A stretch of 64,000 nt of DNA from Vandiemenella viatica (lineage: Eukaryota; Arthropoda; Insecta; Orthoptera; Morabidae): the NCBI GenBank assembly GCA_031002005.1, contig CM061921.1:142385283-142449282 (forward strand), in the 5' to 3' direction. Position numbers and translations under genes: made by a program. Positions 44,748 through 57,490 of this stretch are shown here, piece after piece; within the stretch, counting starts at the first letter, position 1, and each line of letters begins with the position of its first letter. Under the pieces are notes generated by a model. The model was not told the DNA's origin. It did not search any database and saw nothing but the letters and a program-made list of their open reading frames with translations.

Positions 44748-45639
44748 GTTAATAGATGTAGTTTATTTTTAATAAAATAGAGACATTAAAAGACATGTTT
44801 AATGTTGACCATCGTTGTGAAGATGTTTTGAAGCAAAGACCACAGAAGTGGTGTAAATAAGTCACTTGTTTTATGAAATATTGCTGTATAATGCATAAAA
44901 CTTATGATGTTAAAATATATTTTTATGGTCCAGGGACCTTCTTTCCTGTAAATAAAGAGTTCATTCATATGTGACTGGTTATATGGATTATACATGTGAA
45001 GAATCAGTCTTATTTATTATTAATGTATATATCTAGAAACAAAAATATGTAATGGTCTAGAAAGTAATAACAATGACAATAAAGTTAACATTTGTTTATT
45101 AATAACAATGATGATAAAGTTAACATTTGTTTGTTTTCATGTTTTGTTCTGATATAGCTGATAAGAGAAATGATACCCAAATGTTATTGTTACAGACGTT
45201 TCGTTGACATATAGTGCTGTCAGTGACACCAGAGTGGACTGATAACGGTGATGAACTCCCGTGACAGGACATGGAAAGGAGTGTTCTATAGGCCTCAGTG
45301 TCATTGTAGAAAATTATACATGTATGGTGATTCAAAGCGAAGACATAAAGGTCCTCAGCAAGTTTACTAGAATATTTGTTACTACAAATATATATGGCAA
45401 ACTTGAGGGGGGCTATAGTATAACAGGCTACCATAATAATTACTCGGTGAAATGGGTATCCAAGGAAACGTTTAGATAAACAGATGAAAAAAAAGATCAA
45501 GACGAGACAAGCTTGGTGAAGGCCGTGTAGTGTTTGCTTTGGATTTTAAAGTTACTGTGAAAAAAGAACCTGTACTTATTCAGAGGATTAAGAATGTTAT
45601 AATATTATAATAAAAAAGGGAATTAAGTCACATTATATT
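44748..45639. other. No gene recognised; short tandem repeat
   Basis: Two 35-bp units at 45065-45099 and 45100-45134 (TAATAACAATG ... AACATTTGTTT). The rest is likely 3' non-coding or LTR sequence of the neighbouring gypsy elements, but no LTR pair is visible. Confidence 0.5.
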
Positions 45640-46760
45640 ATTATTTATTTGGCGAAGCTGGATGATGGATGAGTTAAGGAAATAAGAACAACAAATAGAA
45701 ATATAAGAACAATGGTTAGAAATACGAGATCAACAAATAGAAATACGAGAATCTGTTACATTATGTGATAACTGGAAGGGGCCTCAAGACTATAAAGTAG
45801 GAATGATGGGAGAAAAAGCTCGATATATTGGACAAGTAGTGGACATAAAGAAAAATACGCGAGAAGCACAATATTGAAGATTGTAATTCCAATACAGAAG
45901 AGTTCATGTATGCTAAACCAACAATGAAGATGTATGCAGGGTATCCGCAATTTGAAAATCGGATTGTTGTACCCGATATCGTATTCAAACTAATAGTAGA
46001 ATACACCCAGTCGTATTCATAAAAACATACAACAATGAATTACTTACTCGCTGTTAAAACTGTATGAAAATAAGGTGCCTGAAAAACCACTTAAAGGGGG
46101 ATGCCTATGCATGGGCTAGCGAGATAGACAGCGAGAGTGTAAAATTCACGTACTTCGAACTTTTCTTATGTGAATATTTGTTGATGGAAGTACAGAGAAG
46201 AATAAAAAATAATTTTAGGGAAAGTAAACCATGTTGTTGCAAGACGGAAGCCTATTGCAGGAGTGTGAGAAGAAGTTAAAGAACTGTATTATTTGACTTC
46301 GGGTATTATGAGAAACAAATTGAGATACTACAAAGGAAGTTGCCATGGGAAATACATCAAACTATTGTTGCTTTACACTGGGATAATGTAGAAGAGTACC
46401 AAAGTACCATAAACAGGATAGATAAGTGGATAGATAAAAAGGAAATGGTGAGATCCGGAAGGAATGTGGAAGGAAGTTATGATAAGAGATGAAGGAAGGA
46501 TATAAATAATGAGAGATTTGATTGGCAGGATATACTGTGGAAAACTGGTAACAATGGCAATAGGAGGCGTTTTCAAGAAAAAAGACCAAAACTCGAGGGA
46601 AGATGACTGGAGGAAACCAACGATAGGAAATGGTGGAGGATATAGGAGAGACGTCGAAAAATCGAAGGCAGTATCGAGGGGCATCAGATCGGACTCGATT
46701 AATCGGAAAATTGTGCTAGATAGGAAAGTGAACAGCAGGAAAGATTAGAATGAATTGGAG
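45640..46760 (+). pseudogene. Second gypsy-type Gag, decayed
   Basis: An N-terminal helical region with the repeat EIRDQQIEIRES (about 45720-45760) is followed, across stops, by HPVVFIKTY near 46005, LKNHLKGDAYAWASE near 46085 and FELFLCEY near 46160, then EYQSTINRIDKWID near 46400. This order matches the capsid-like domain of insect gypsy Gag. 46064-46279 is the longest open part. It differs clearly from the Gag at 43104, so it is another family. No zinc knuckle recognised. Many stops. Confidence 0.65.
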
Positions 46761-46904
46761 AAGGCATATATAAGAACTATTTAGGAGGAAATGCATCGTG
46801 AAAGCAATAAACTAGTGGAAACAAGAGTAAACAATGAAAATAATAATGATAGCCTACATGGTAAATAAACTAAGCCGAGCATTGAGAACGACCCAGATAG
46901 GTGG

Positions 46905-47143
46905 TGGAAGATTTTTTGGCTTTACGTTTTGTCGACGTCGAGGTCATTAGAGGCGAGATAGGGACAAGGAACTGGAAGGAATTCGGCCATGACCTTCTGA
47001 AGGACGCAGCCCGAAATTCGCCTGGTGTGATTTGGGAAACATAGGAAAACCCAAATCTGGATGAGCGGACGGGGAATCAAACCAGCGTCTTCCCGAATGC
47101 GAAACCAGAACGTTAACTGTTCACCCTTCACGCTCGGTGTGGT
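46905..47143 (-). mobile_element. tRNA-derived SINE copy 4
   Basis: Minus-strand copy, with TTTTGTCGACGTCGAGGTCA at the tail side, body landmark GGAATTCGGCCATGA, inverse B box GGGAATCAAACC near 47079-47090 and a tRNA-like head near 47100-47143. Confidence 0.8.
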
Positions 47144-47625
47144 TGAAGTGTTTTGATTACGGGGAAAAGTAGGAAAACAAACGAATCTAGGAAATTTAAA
47201 TGAGGGTATGGAGAAAAATTTAAAGAATGGAGAATGTTTTGTCATGGAAGAATAATGGGACCATTTAACAGCACAAAATCAAGAAAAGGAATTACCTAAA
47301 AAAGAAAGAAGAAAGAGGTCTTACAGAAACCAAATTTAACGGGAAATGAAGAAGAATAAAGTGAGGAAGAGGAGAGTGGTGAAGCGGAATCAATAGGACT
47401 AGATGACATCGAGGAAGAAGAAAAAGAAATAAGTGTAATTACGGGGGATAGAAAGAGTGGTACCAATGATTTGAGAGAAAAAATATCACCACCAAAAAGT
47501 TGATTCAAAAGGTAGACGGTCATTTCAGGATAGAGTCAGAAGAAAAGAAGGAGGATACGCACCAAGATAAAATGATGCATGAAGAGAACTAGAAGGAAAA
47601 TGGAAATAGCGAGAACAAGACAATT
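47144..47625 (+). other. A-rich, acidic-coding remnant, probably retroelement
   Basis: Purine-rich sequence that could encode Glu/Lys-rich stretches (for example 47380-47460). It probably continues the second gypsy element. The piece 51440-51620 on the far side of the LINE-c insertion has the same composition and may be its continuation. No domain recognised. Confidence 0.4.
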
Positions 47626-47786
47626 TATCTACATCTACGTCCATACTCTGCAAGTAACAAACATTGTGGGTGGCAGAGGGTGCTAAGCACCAATCCTAAA
47701 CCCGCGCATTCCAATCCCGAATAGTGCGAGGAAAGAAGGAATACATAAAAGCATTTCTCTAATCTTATCCCTCCGGTCACTACGAC

Positions 47787-49607
47787 CTAAATGGTTTGGC
47801 GAAGAAGTATTTCATTGCATTCGAACTTTAAACTTTTTCTCATATTCTCCAATAAATTCGAACGCAAGCTACGTCGTCTGTCTTCCAAACTATCCCAGCC
47901 CAATCTATGTATCAATACTGTGACGCTTTCATAAAGGCTGTAGCAACCAGTCACGAATTGAGTGGCCCTCCTTTGCACCCTCTCCACTGAGTCAATCAGA
48001 CACTTGCGATACGGATCCCAAACTCCACAACAGTAATCCAGATGCGGACGCACTAGTGTTCTATACGCTATCTCCTTTGTATGAACATTACAATTCCTCA
48101 AAATACGACCTATGAATCGCAATTTAGAATTCGCCTTGTGTAGGACGAAGTTATGTGTATGTCCCATTCCATGTTGCTTAGTACTATCACCCCCAGATAC
48201 TTCAGGGAATCAACCATGTCAACAGCTGAATTGTTTATTTTGTACTCGTGAACAAACTGATTCTTTTTGTTACTTATCCGCATTGCCTTGCACTTTTTGC
48301 AATTAAGTGTAAGCTGCCATTTACGGCACCACTCGAAAATAGCATCCAAATCGCGCTGAATTTCTAAGCAATCGTCGGAGCACCTTATTACCCTATAGAT
48401 AACTGCATCGTCAGCAAACAATCGCAATCAGCATTTGACTTTATCATATAGATCGTTTATAAATATTAAGAAAAGAAGTGGTTCTATGACACTTCCTTGA
48501 GGAATGCCCGATGTAACATTTATCTTAGAAGAGGCTTCCCCGTCAACAAAGACATACTGTGATCGATCAGTTAGAAAATGACGTATCCACTCGCAGATCT
48601 GAACTGAAATACCGTAAGCTCGAATCTTCGTTAAAAGTCGGTTGTGTGGTACAGAATCAAAAGCTTTATGAAAATCCAAGAAAACTGCATCAACTTGCCA
48701 ACCTGCATCGATAATTTTCATTACGTCATGGGAAAATAGGGCCAATTTTGTTTCACACGATCTCTTCTTCCGAAATCCGTGTTGACACGGTGTAAGTAAC
48801 TCGTGCTCATCTAGAAACATCATAATGTTCGAGCATATGACATGCTCCAGAATTCTGCTGCAGACAGATGTTAGAGATATGGGTTGATAATTCCTAGGAT
48901 CACTCCGATATCCTTTCTTGAAAACGGAAATTACCTGGGCTATTTTCCAGCTAGAAGGTACTTTTTTCTCCTCTAAGGATTTACGGAATATATCTGACAG
49001 AAATGGTTCAATTTCCTCTGCGTATTCAGAAAATACTCTTACCAGTACACCTTCGGGACCCGGCGCTTTACCCCACTTCAGGAGTTTTAATTGTTTTACA
49101 ATACCTACGCTATCAATTTCTACCGGATCCATCTCTAATTTCACACGATGTGGTAAAGTGGGGATGTTTTCCATGTTTTATCGCGTGAATTAATTTTTGA
49201 ATTCGGTGTTAAATACGGTAGCCTTGTCGCGGCTGTCTTCAACTACCCGTCCGTCTTTTATTATAACTGGCTGCTTGTTCCCACTACAACTAACTTTTTT
49301 TTACATACGACCAAAATTTCTTAGGGTTTTCAGTGAGGCTCTTAGAGAGAGAATTGGCACGAAAGTCATTAAAGGCCTCACGCATCGCATTCTTAACATG
49401 GCCCCTTATCACCTCTAACTTATCTAACTCAGTCCGAAGCATCGTCCTTTCTGATCGTGCATGTATCTTCCTTTGCTTTTTGAGCAACCTTTTAACCTCC
49501 CATGTGTACCATGGGTGATCGTTCCCTTCCCTGATTGTCCGTTTCGGTATTTGCAAGTTCATACCTTCCCCACTATATATATAAGAATCGATGCCACCTC
49601 TCTTCAA
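47787..49607 (-). pseudogene. LINE-c copy 2 reverse transcriptase
   Basis: 49607-49290 has the linker (IPKRTIREGND, KRLLKKQRK). 49174-48428 carries WGKAPGPEGV, NYQPISL, QHGFRKKRSCET, AFDSVPHNRLL and GIPQGSVIEPLLF, and 48427-48110 carries the catalytic FADDAVIY, intact here although lost in copy 1. 48167-47787 has LVRPHLDYCCGVWDPY and LGWDSLEDRR. Frameshifts near 49190-49290, 48428 and 48130-48170 break the protein. Domain order and residues agree with a CR1-superfamily RT. Confidence 0.9.
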
Positions 49608-51201
49608 CGGTGCCTCCTGCTAATAAAATAAACTCTAAAACACTCTTTTGAAGCCTTTTCGAATCTGTAAACGATCCTTACTTTTCTGTTTTTGCGCGTC
49701 GTTGTTAGTTTTACTGTACCAATTACAGCTTTGTGATCACTTATTCCCGCGGTGGTAGAAATATCCATGAATAATTCAGACCTATTTATAACGACTATAT
49801 CCAAAATATTTTCGCTACCGTTGAGGCATCGCGTTGGTTCAGTTACGAGCTGCTCAAGATTGTGATCTGAGAAGAGGTCTAGAATGATTTCGCAAGCTGC
49901 TTTATCCCTGCCCTCAGTCACGTAAACGTAATTAGTCCAGTCGATATATGGCAAGTTAAAGTCACCACCTAGCATTATCGTTAGGTCCGGAAATTGCCGA
50001 GCTATATTATTTACATTATTTCTTAAGGCCTCGGCAATATTTACACTTGAAACTGGCGGAAGATAGAAGGAGCCTATCATAAGTTTTGTCCTAGCTACGT
50101 TGAGCTTGATCCCTATGATTTCGCAGACAGTATCGACATCTATTTCGCTACATGGGAGGTACTTACTAACAGCTATAAATACGCCACCTCCTTGGGAAAG
50201 TAACCTATCCTTACGGAAAATGTTCATAATATTATTAAAAATTTCGGCGGAACTTATATCCGGTTTTAACCAACTTTCTGTGCCTATTACGATATCAGCA
50301 TCTGTACTACGTACAACATTTTCGAGTTCAGGCTGTTTATTACAAACACTTCTACAGTTAATTACTAGAACTTTTAATGTTCGAGATTCTTTTAAGCTAC
50401 CCCTAACACGCGGTACTGAAGTTCTCTTGGCTGTCCGTAACTGAATTTCCTCCTCAGGTTCATCCTCCCTCAGCCTAAAAAAAAAACAATCACTCCACAT
50501 GGCCCCTGCTACCCGTGTAGCCGATTCTCGTGTGTATTGCACCCCTGATCTATCCAAGGGTTCTTTACAAGACTCAACACCAGATCTAAGATCAAGGAAT
50601 ATGCAGCCATGACTATCACAGAAACGCCGTAATCTCTTGTTCAGCCCCTCAACATGGCTCAGAACCAGAGGACCACAGTCAGTCCTATCAACAATGCTGC
50701 AGATGGTTAGCTCAGCAGAGATCTTGCGGTCAGTGACCACAGAGTTCACCCTTTTCCTAAGTCGCCCGAAGGACGAGAGGATAACCTCCGACCCTTGGCG
50801 GCAGGCATCATTGGCCCTACATGAGCCACAATCCGCAGCTGGCTGCACCCCGTCCGTTCAACGGCATCTGGTATGGCCTTTTCCACCTCTCGGATCAAAC
50901 CCCCCGGAATACACAATGAATGGATACCGGGTTTCATCCCCGACCTATTCGCCATTTCCCTAAGGGGCTCGATAAAGTACCTAACGTTGGAGCTACCGAC
51001 CACTAAAACACCCTTATGCAGTTGTCCAGACTTAGTGGGCTGTGGGGCTGCCAACGCACAGGTCGACGATTGCAGGTCTGAATCAGTTCCAGACAATGCG
51101 TCAAGCCGGTTGGACAGTGGTACAAGCTTCCTGGGAATCAGGCTTGCACAATTGCCCCCGCATGCGGCGTCGACGTCCAGAAACCACACGCCAGCCACCA
51201 C
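49604..51201 (-). pseudogene. LINE-c copy 2 SGNH esterase-like region fused to APE endonuclease
   Basis: 51201-50746 has VLVVGSSNVRYF, the SGNH nucleophile block, and breaks at a frameshift near 50835, after which ANDACRQGSEVIL completes the GxND block. From 50848 to 49604 the frame is continuous through the rest of the esterase-like domain (DLRSGV, then DRSGVQYTRESATRVAGAMW in the Asp/His position) into the endonuclease (NCRSVCNKQPELENVV, TESWLKPD, GGDFNLPYIDW, SDHKAVI). ORF1-type esterase and EN thus share one frame with no stop between them. Either LINE-c has a single fused ORF or an ORF1 stop was lost. Copy 1 is also open across the same linker. Confidence 0.85.
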
Positions 51202-51440
51202 TAGGCGACGGCAGCAGAGATTCCGACGTCTCGGCCTGGACTGCAGGTACGATGACTGGTATGGGAGAACCTGCGAGCCGCTAAGCTTCTACAGGGTCAC
51301 CAATACCGCATCTACTGCACTCACTTGCGGCAGCTTCCAGCTGTGTTAATCTAGTTAAAAAAGCTGCAAGCAGGGTGCGCAGATCAGTCACCTCAGCCTG
51401 CGTCTGCACACAACAACCACAGTCCCTTCACATACTACCT

Positions 51441-51649
51441 TACAGAAAGAAAATGATGAGGTCGTATTTAAAAGGAAAAGAAATTGAAGATATATAGGCC
51501 AAGAAGTGAATGATTCAGCTAGAGGTTTGAGGTGATGAAGGTAGTTATAAAATGAGGATTGAAGGACAATGGGGTGTGGACGGAGCACCGAGAAAGGAGA
51601 AGGGAAACTTAAGATAGCAAAACTTTAAAGATGCCAATAACTGAACAGT
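51441..51649. other. No gene recognised, purine-rich
   Basis: Probably the other side of the retroelement sequence into which LINE-c copy 2 inserted. No domain recognised. Confidence 0.4.
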
Positions 51650-52560
51650 TTACTTTGTAATCCTCAATAAACGAATTATGTTTGTTAGTTGTGCACATTG
51701 CCTTGCACGTTTAGCAATTTTGCATAAGTTTTCTATGTGTACACAATATCGAAATAACGTCCAGATAGCGATGAGTTTTTGAGCAGTTAACCGAATTCCT
51801 TACTTATCTAAAACTGATCTGTGAACTATCTGAAACTGCTATTAACGTTGTCTCCAAGATCGTTTATAAAAATTAAAAAAAGAAGAGACCTATTGAGGGA
51901 TTCCCGTTGTAACATCTAGATTAGTAGATGCTTCTCCACCAGCTAAAATATTGTATCAATTTACACATATGATTGGATATGATGTAAACTCGAATCTTCT
52001 CTAAAAGGCGGTTAGGTGGTCGAAAGCTTTCTGAAAATCCAAAAACATTGGATCACCTTGTGATCCTGTTCCAATAGGTTCCATTATGTCATGCCAAAAT
52101 AGTGCCAGTGTGTTTCACGCGACCTGCTCTTTTGAATTCCGTGTTAGTTTGGTGTAAGAAATTCGTTTTCGTCTAGAATCTTAATAATATTCGAGCACCA
52201 AACATGTTTCAGCACTCTACTGCAAAGAGATGTGGTTCGGTAGTTCCTAGGATCTCTTCGATCTACTTCCGTCAACATTGGAACTACTTACGCAATTTTC
52301 TAGTCGGAAGGTACATTTTCTTTAAAGGATTTGTTGTGTATATTGGACAGAAATGGTTCAATTCCTGTCTCATGCTCTCAAAACACTCTTACTGCAATAC
52401 AATCAGGACTTGGCGAATTCCCTCACTTGAGGTGCTACAACTGCTTTACAATACCTCCAGTAGCTATTCGTTATACATCCATTTTTAACTCAACGCATTG
52501 TGGAAAAATGGGTATGTTACCTACATTTTCGTCAACACCGCGAAAGACACGTAAAAATGT
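51650..52560 (-). mobile_element. LINE-c copy 3, old fragment
   Basis: Runs parallel to 48270-49170 at lower identity (shared antisense landmarks: GCACATTGCCTTGCAC, ATCGTTTATAAA, CGAAAGCTTTCTGAAAATCC, GACAGAAATGGTTCAATT). RT region only; many indels and stops, no readable protein. Clearly older than copies 1 and 2. Confidence 0.75.
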
Positions 52561-52569
52561 GCAGTGAAA

Positions 52570-54060
52570 TGTCAAGGATTTCATTCGTGCTCTCGTGAGC
52601 CGTGTGATACGTTTCGCACGAGATTATGGTAGCACGACATGAATTAACAGACTTGAACGAGGAATCGTAGTTGGCGCTAGATGCATGGGGCATACAATTT
52701 CGGAAATTGTTCGTCAGTTCAACATTCCTCGATCCAAAGAGTCAAGAGTGTAACGTGAATATTTTATCTCTATTATTACCCCACCATGGACAAGACAGTG
52801 GCCGACCACATCAACTTAATGACCAAGAAAAGAGACATCTGCGTCGAAATGTCCGTATTGACAGACGTTCAACACTGTGATAAAGAACAGTAATACTCAA
52901 TATGGTTCGAAGAAAGACCAGCCCATGTGGACAGTGCAGTGAAATTTTTCTTTCATATTATAAGATAGCAGAAGATTGCCACCAGTGCCTCTGATAAAAA
53001 AAAAACTGCCATCTCCTGCAGTGCCTCTCCTGGACTCGTCGGCATATCGGTTGGACCTAAGATGACTGCAAAAAGGATTCTTGGTCATATGAGTTGTGAT
53101 TCCAGTTGATAAGAGATAATGGTAGCGTTAGTATATGGCGCAGACCTCCCCCAGGCTATTAACCTACTCTGTCAGGGAGACATTTTGCAAGCTGGTGGTG
53201 GCTCCATTCTGGCACGGACGTTATTTACATGGCATAGTCAAGTGAACCGATCATTGAGTCGAAATTGTTATAATCAGCTACTTCATAGTCTTCATGTTCC
53301 CAAACCACGATGATTTTTTTTTAAACTGCTTTACGTCTCTTTTTAGCATCGAGGTCTTTTAGAGACGGGAAAGGATGGGGGCAAGGATGGGGGCAAGGAA
53401 TGGGAAGGAATTCGGCCATGGCCATTTTTGAAGGAAGCATCCAGGCATTTGCCTGGAGTGATTTGGGGAAACCATGGAAAACCCAAATCTGGATGCCCGG
53501 ACGGGGATTCGAACCGCCGTCCTCCCGAATGTGAGGCGAGAACGCTAACCGTTACACCGCCCCGCTCGGTACCACGATGAACTTTCCCAGGAAAACAATG
53601 CGGCAGTCACCGGACCAAAATCATTCAAAACTTGTAGATCGCCAGACTTTAAGTCAGTCGAACATATGTGGGACATATGCCAGTGGAGACTTTCCCAGCT
53701 TAATGATGAAATGAATTCTTCGCAGGAGTTCAGCCGGATAGCGTCGTAAAATGACAACGTTTCGACAACCGGGTGAACTCCTGTGTTGAATTCATTTCAT
53801 ATTTGGGACAAAATCGAAAAGTCAGTTGGTGCACAACGTCCTGCATCGCTTTACACTTTCCCAGTAATGAAAGGCTTTAGAGGAAACCTGGACGAATATT
53901 TTTTCATGGGACTTCCGACGACTTGTTGAGTCAGACACTCCGGTTTGCTCACTTTGCAGAGCAAAAGGAGGTTCTACACGATATTGGGAGGTATCTTATG
54001 ACTTCTGACATTTCATTGTATTGTGGCATCTACTGTGAACAAATGGAAGACTGAATTGTA
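52570..54060 (+). pseudogene. Tc1-like transposase, split by a SINE
   Basis: N-terminal part across frameshifts: GHTISEIVRQFNIPRS near 52690 (helix-turn-helix) and GRPHQLNDQEKRHLRRNVRI at about 52800-52860 (second DNA-binding domain). Catalytic part: DILQAGGGSILARTLFTWH near 53180 (usual GGGSVMVWG block) and, after the SINE, SPDFKSVEHMWDICQWRL near 53645 (usual SPDLNPIEHVWD block with the final Glu). The second catalytic Asp block (QDNAPCH type) is not readable. TIRs are not identified. Inactive through frameshifts and the SINE. Confidence 0.75.
53314..53570 (-). mobile_element. tRNA-derived SINE copy 5, with perfect target duplication
   Basis: 257 bp, best preserved copy. ACCACGATGA flanks it exactly (53304-53313 and 53571-53580). 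The inverse B box GGGATTCGAACC lies at about 53504-53515, the tRNA-like head ends near CCCCGCTCGGT, and the T run marks the 3' end on the minus strand. It carries a local duplication of GATGGGGGCAAG (about 53374-53398). Confidence 0.9.
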
Positions 54061-56489
54061 ATAATAAATTTGTAACTTTACACTTTAAGGGGAATATGAC
54101 ATGATACTCAACAGCAATGAGTGGAAAAAAATAATTTTCTGTTGATTAAATCAGTTTCATAGAAGTGAATACTTGAAAAACAGCGTGCTAAATGCAATGT
54201 AGGACAGAATTATAATGCAACTACAACGCAAAAAAGCTAATAATGGCGTAGCAGTAATTACCACACATCTCTGTCAAATATTTTGTGTTCAATTCTGTAG
54301 CTTCAAGGATGAACTGAAGAGCTTTCGTTTAGCAACAGATATTTTACTTATCATGCGTGGTGTTCTCACGATAACTATCCAAAAAATTGAAGATGATGAA
54401 GGTGGACAGTGTACCATCTACAACAAAAATGAAAGGAACAAATGCACTACTGAAAGATCGGTCATCAACATGAAGAAATGTTTCCCATTTTTTCATTCAA
54501 AATGGTTCCAAGGATTGGCTGGATCCTTGAAGACAGTTAAAAAAATCTGGGAAATGGATTTATATTACTGGTAAACATCTATGAGTAGATAAGTTTTTAC
54601 GCCACTAAGCTCCAGTAAACAAAGCTAGTTCCTTAAACCTTAAGTTACACGTTAACGAAGCAGAAGTTTCATCACGTGCAAGGAGCTTATTAAGATGGAC
54701 ACTACTGAACTGCGGCGAGGACAGGAAGCCCGTAGAGTGATTGAGATAAAAGAAATATCATTGAGGGTTAGTGGGCATTGAAAAATAATTGCACTTTACT
54801 GCTTATTGACACCCCTGAAATCATTAAAGATCTACAAGCTAGGTGGTTAATGCTGCAGTTAGGTTCTTAAGTGTTAAACCATGTGTGAGGTTTCCAGTGC
54901 AAAACGTTTAGACATATAGTCGTTGCATGTAAAGTCCGGCCATTCTATAAAGTAAATTCGTGTTGTAATGCGACCGATTGACAGAATCTCAAGTGACCAC
55001 GTATTTTAGCTACATCTAGAGTTAAACGTGTGATCCAATCCAAATAGTACTCACAACGTACTTTACACATATCATAGAAAAAAGGTCATATATTCCTGTA
55101 AAGCTTCCTGAACCTTCAAATCAGAATTAACGTTTGTAATGACGCCACCCAGTGGAACTTTCCACTCTGTCTCATTAGCCATGTCTCCCATCTCTCTCTT
55201 TCACTGGCGTGTGTTACAAAGGATTTTCCCCACAGTTTCTCTGATTTCCTTGATTCTTTTGGATGTTAAAGTTCGAGATTTAAATGCCAATTTTGGTTTT
55301 GATAAAATTTCCTCTAGGTGTTATTGTTTTTCCATAAAAAATCTTAAAGGATGAAAGTCTTGAATTGAGCATTACTCTTAAATTTTATTTTTGACTTTTG
55401 ACATATGTTTCAACCTTAATCTGATTGTACTTTAGGCGTAAGCGATTTTTAAGGTATGTGGCTCAATGCCTTGGAAATTGAAAATGCATATCTCTTGAAC
55501 TACAGAAGCTATTGATTTGAAACTTCTTCCAAAATTCTTAAAATTTAATTTCCTGTAAAGTGATGTAGTTTTTAAGGCGCTTCCTGTCTTCTGTATATGA
55601 TCATAACGTCACGTTTGACCCAGCTTCAACCTGTATTAATTTTTTCAAACAATTCTTTGTCTGCTTCTCTGAAGTCTTAACATCATCATGCCACCATGTT
55701 CAGTTTTATATAAATTTTCTTCTATATAGGACTGTATCTGCCAAAATGTTTCTATTTTCTGGAAATGAATTCGTGTGCTGTGTTCAGAAAAATTTTCTCT
55801 TTACAATGGTGTGGCTGAGTATTCCATAAGACACATAATTTTGTTTATTTCTGCAGTAACGCTGCAAATTCTATTTTAATGTATTTAATCTTTTCTTCCC
55901 CAAAATTAATACTTCCCAATTATCTACGACATTTATTTTTCTATATGTTGTGCACAATTTTCTACTAAATTCAACATGATATGAATTATTGTTGTGGCTT
56001 TTGAATTATGACTTCTAATGAAAAAGTTTCTGTGTGTTCAATCGGTTTGTTTATATGTTGGGAAAATTGATCTGTATCCTCTCCTAAATTTCATAGAGCC
56101 AAAGTGTCGTATCTCGTTGTGTTCCTAAATTAATTTTGTGCGCCTCTGTAAACGGAGGGAGCCAAATATTTTACTTTTTAATCAAAATACATATACTGAT
56201 ATATTAACTCTTTGTTTTGATTGAAATTTGCTTTTTAAAGAGTGATTTACCTCTAAAATTACTAGAAAATTATTTTAGAAATGGTTTGCTGATACATTAC
56301 TATCTGATCTATCTGCTCACAGCTCTTTAAATAAATTTTGATGATGTATGGAAAATTTTAGGTTACATGACTTTGGAAATTAAGTGGTCAGTGAAACAAT
56401 TTTGAGCCTATGTGTATTGAAAATAATTTTGCATTCACACCGTCCATAAACCTCTCCAGTGGTTAGGATCGATCATGGATCCTTCCTCA
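54061..56489. other. No gene recognised
   Basis: AT-rich. The longest frame (54215-54574, 119 codons, plus) has no recognised motif and no support beyond its length. Confidence 0.5.
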
Positions 56490-57020
56490 TGATTAATGAA
56501 GTTTATAATACAGTTCTAACCCTATCAGTATACCATACAGTACAGGCCAAGAAAAGTGAATCATGTGGCGGACGCATCAGCACACATATGTCAGACTGAT
56601 GCAGATCAAGGTGCGGAAGGAGATGAAGGCGAGTAAGAGACCAGAGCAGGCCAAGTGCCCCGTGCGAACGGCACGGATACAAAGGGCAGCAGTACAGAGG
56701 AAGAGCCAGGGCGTTGAAACTTACTAACGCGGTTTTTATATGAAGCGCACAACGTGGAGATTGATGGACACCAGTGGAATTTGAAGAGATTAAACAGCGG
56801 ATCACCATGCCAGGGATGCGACGCGACATTGCTAACTATATAAAAAGATACAAGCAGTGCCAAGAAAAGACAGCCGAAAGTGAGGATGCCATTAAAAATC
56901 ATGGATATAACAGATCACGTTTTCTAGAGGTGTGACATTGACATAGTAGGGCCGCTCACCGTGAGCGTGCACGAAAACAGAAGACGGAGGCAATCACTAT
57001 GAACTCACAGAACCAACTAT
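56490..57020 (+). pseudogene. Gypsy pol remnant: end of RNase H and N-terminal integrase
   Basis: Across frameshifts: NHVADA near 56550, matching the NxVADALSR end of gypsy RNase H; a possible HHCC zinc-binding region (EAHNVEIDGHQW near 56745, PGMRRDIANYIKRYKQCQ near 56810); then DIDIVGPLTV near 56938, the first block of the integrase core with its catalytic Asp. The rest of the core is unreadable. Integrase would insert the DNA copy. The first Cys of HHCC seems lost. Confidence 0.65.
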
Positions 57021-57490
57021 TCGGTAGAAGGAGATTGGTTTTTGCGTGTAAAATATCGTGAAACAAAAGGATTTTAATGAGTCAACAGGTATCACAAGGT
57101 CGACATCACAGAAGCGGGGCAGAGAAGTAGTAATGAGTCAACATACGTGACCACGAGGTGCTGACGACCTTGCCAATCAACAAACGTCACAGCCGACCTT
57201 GCTTATCAGCTAGCATCAGCAGGGGTAGCGCTGGCAGCACGCCGCGCCAACACAAGCAGGAGAATAACCACAACAACGACGGCGGACATAGAGATAGGCA
57301 TTCAATAAGACACGCATTTCTGCAACACTATAATACACTAAATCTATTGTATACCCATCACCCATAGCTTAAATGCAAGTTAATATTAGAAAGGAAAGAA
57401 AAATTGAATGAGGAAAAGTTAGATGAAATCACTTGTATTGTACATAATGGAATAGGGAGTGTTAGGTTAAAAATGTTGGTGGAAGGGAGG

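Larger units (their letters stand above)
47626..51440 (-). mobile_element. LINE-c copy 2, longest copy
   Basis: Minus-strand LINE of about 3.8 kb, inserted in purine-rich retroelement sequence. The 3' end has the TACATC-type terminus. It covers the esterase-like region, endonuclease, RT and C-terminal block, and it extends further 5' than copy 1. Confidence 0.85.

Noticed and set aside
45185..45230. Third hammerhead-like motif near GACGTTTCGTTGACAT
   Set aside because: On the minus strand the core reads CTGACAG instead of CTGANGA, so the invariant bases are missing despite GAAACGTC.
54215..54574. 119-codon plus-strand frame as a possible host exon
   Set aside because: No motif, no flanking splice or codon evidence and AT-rich context; length alone does not support it.
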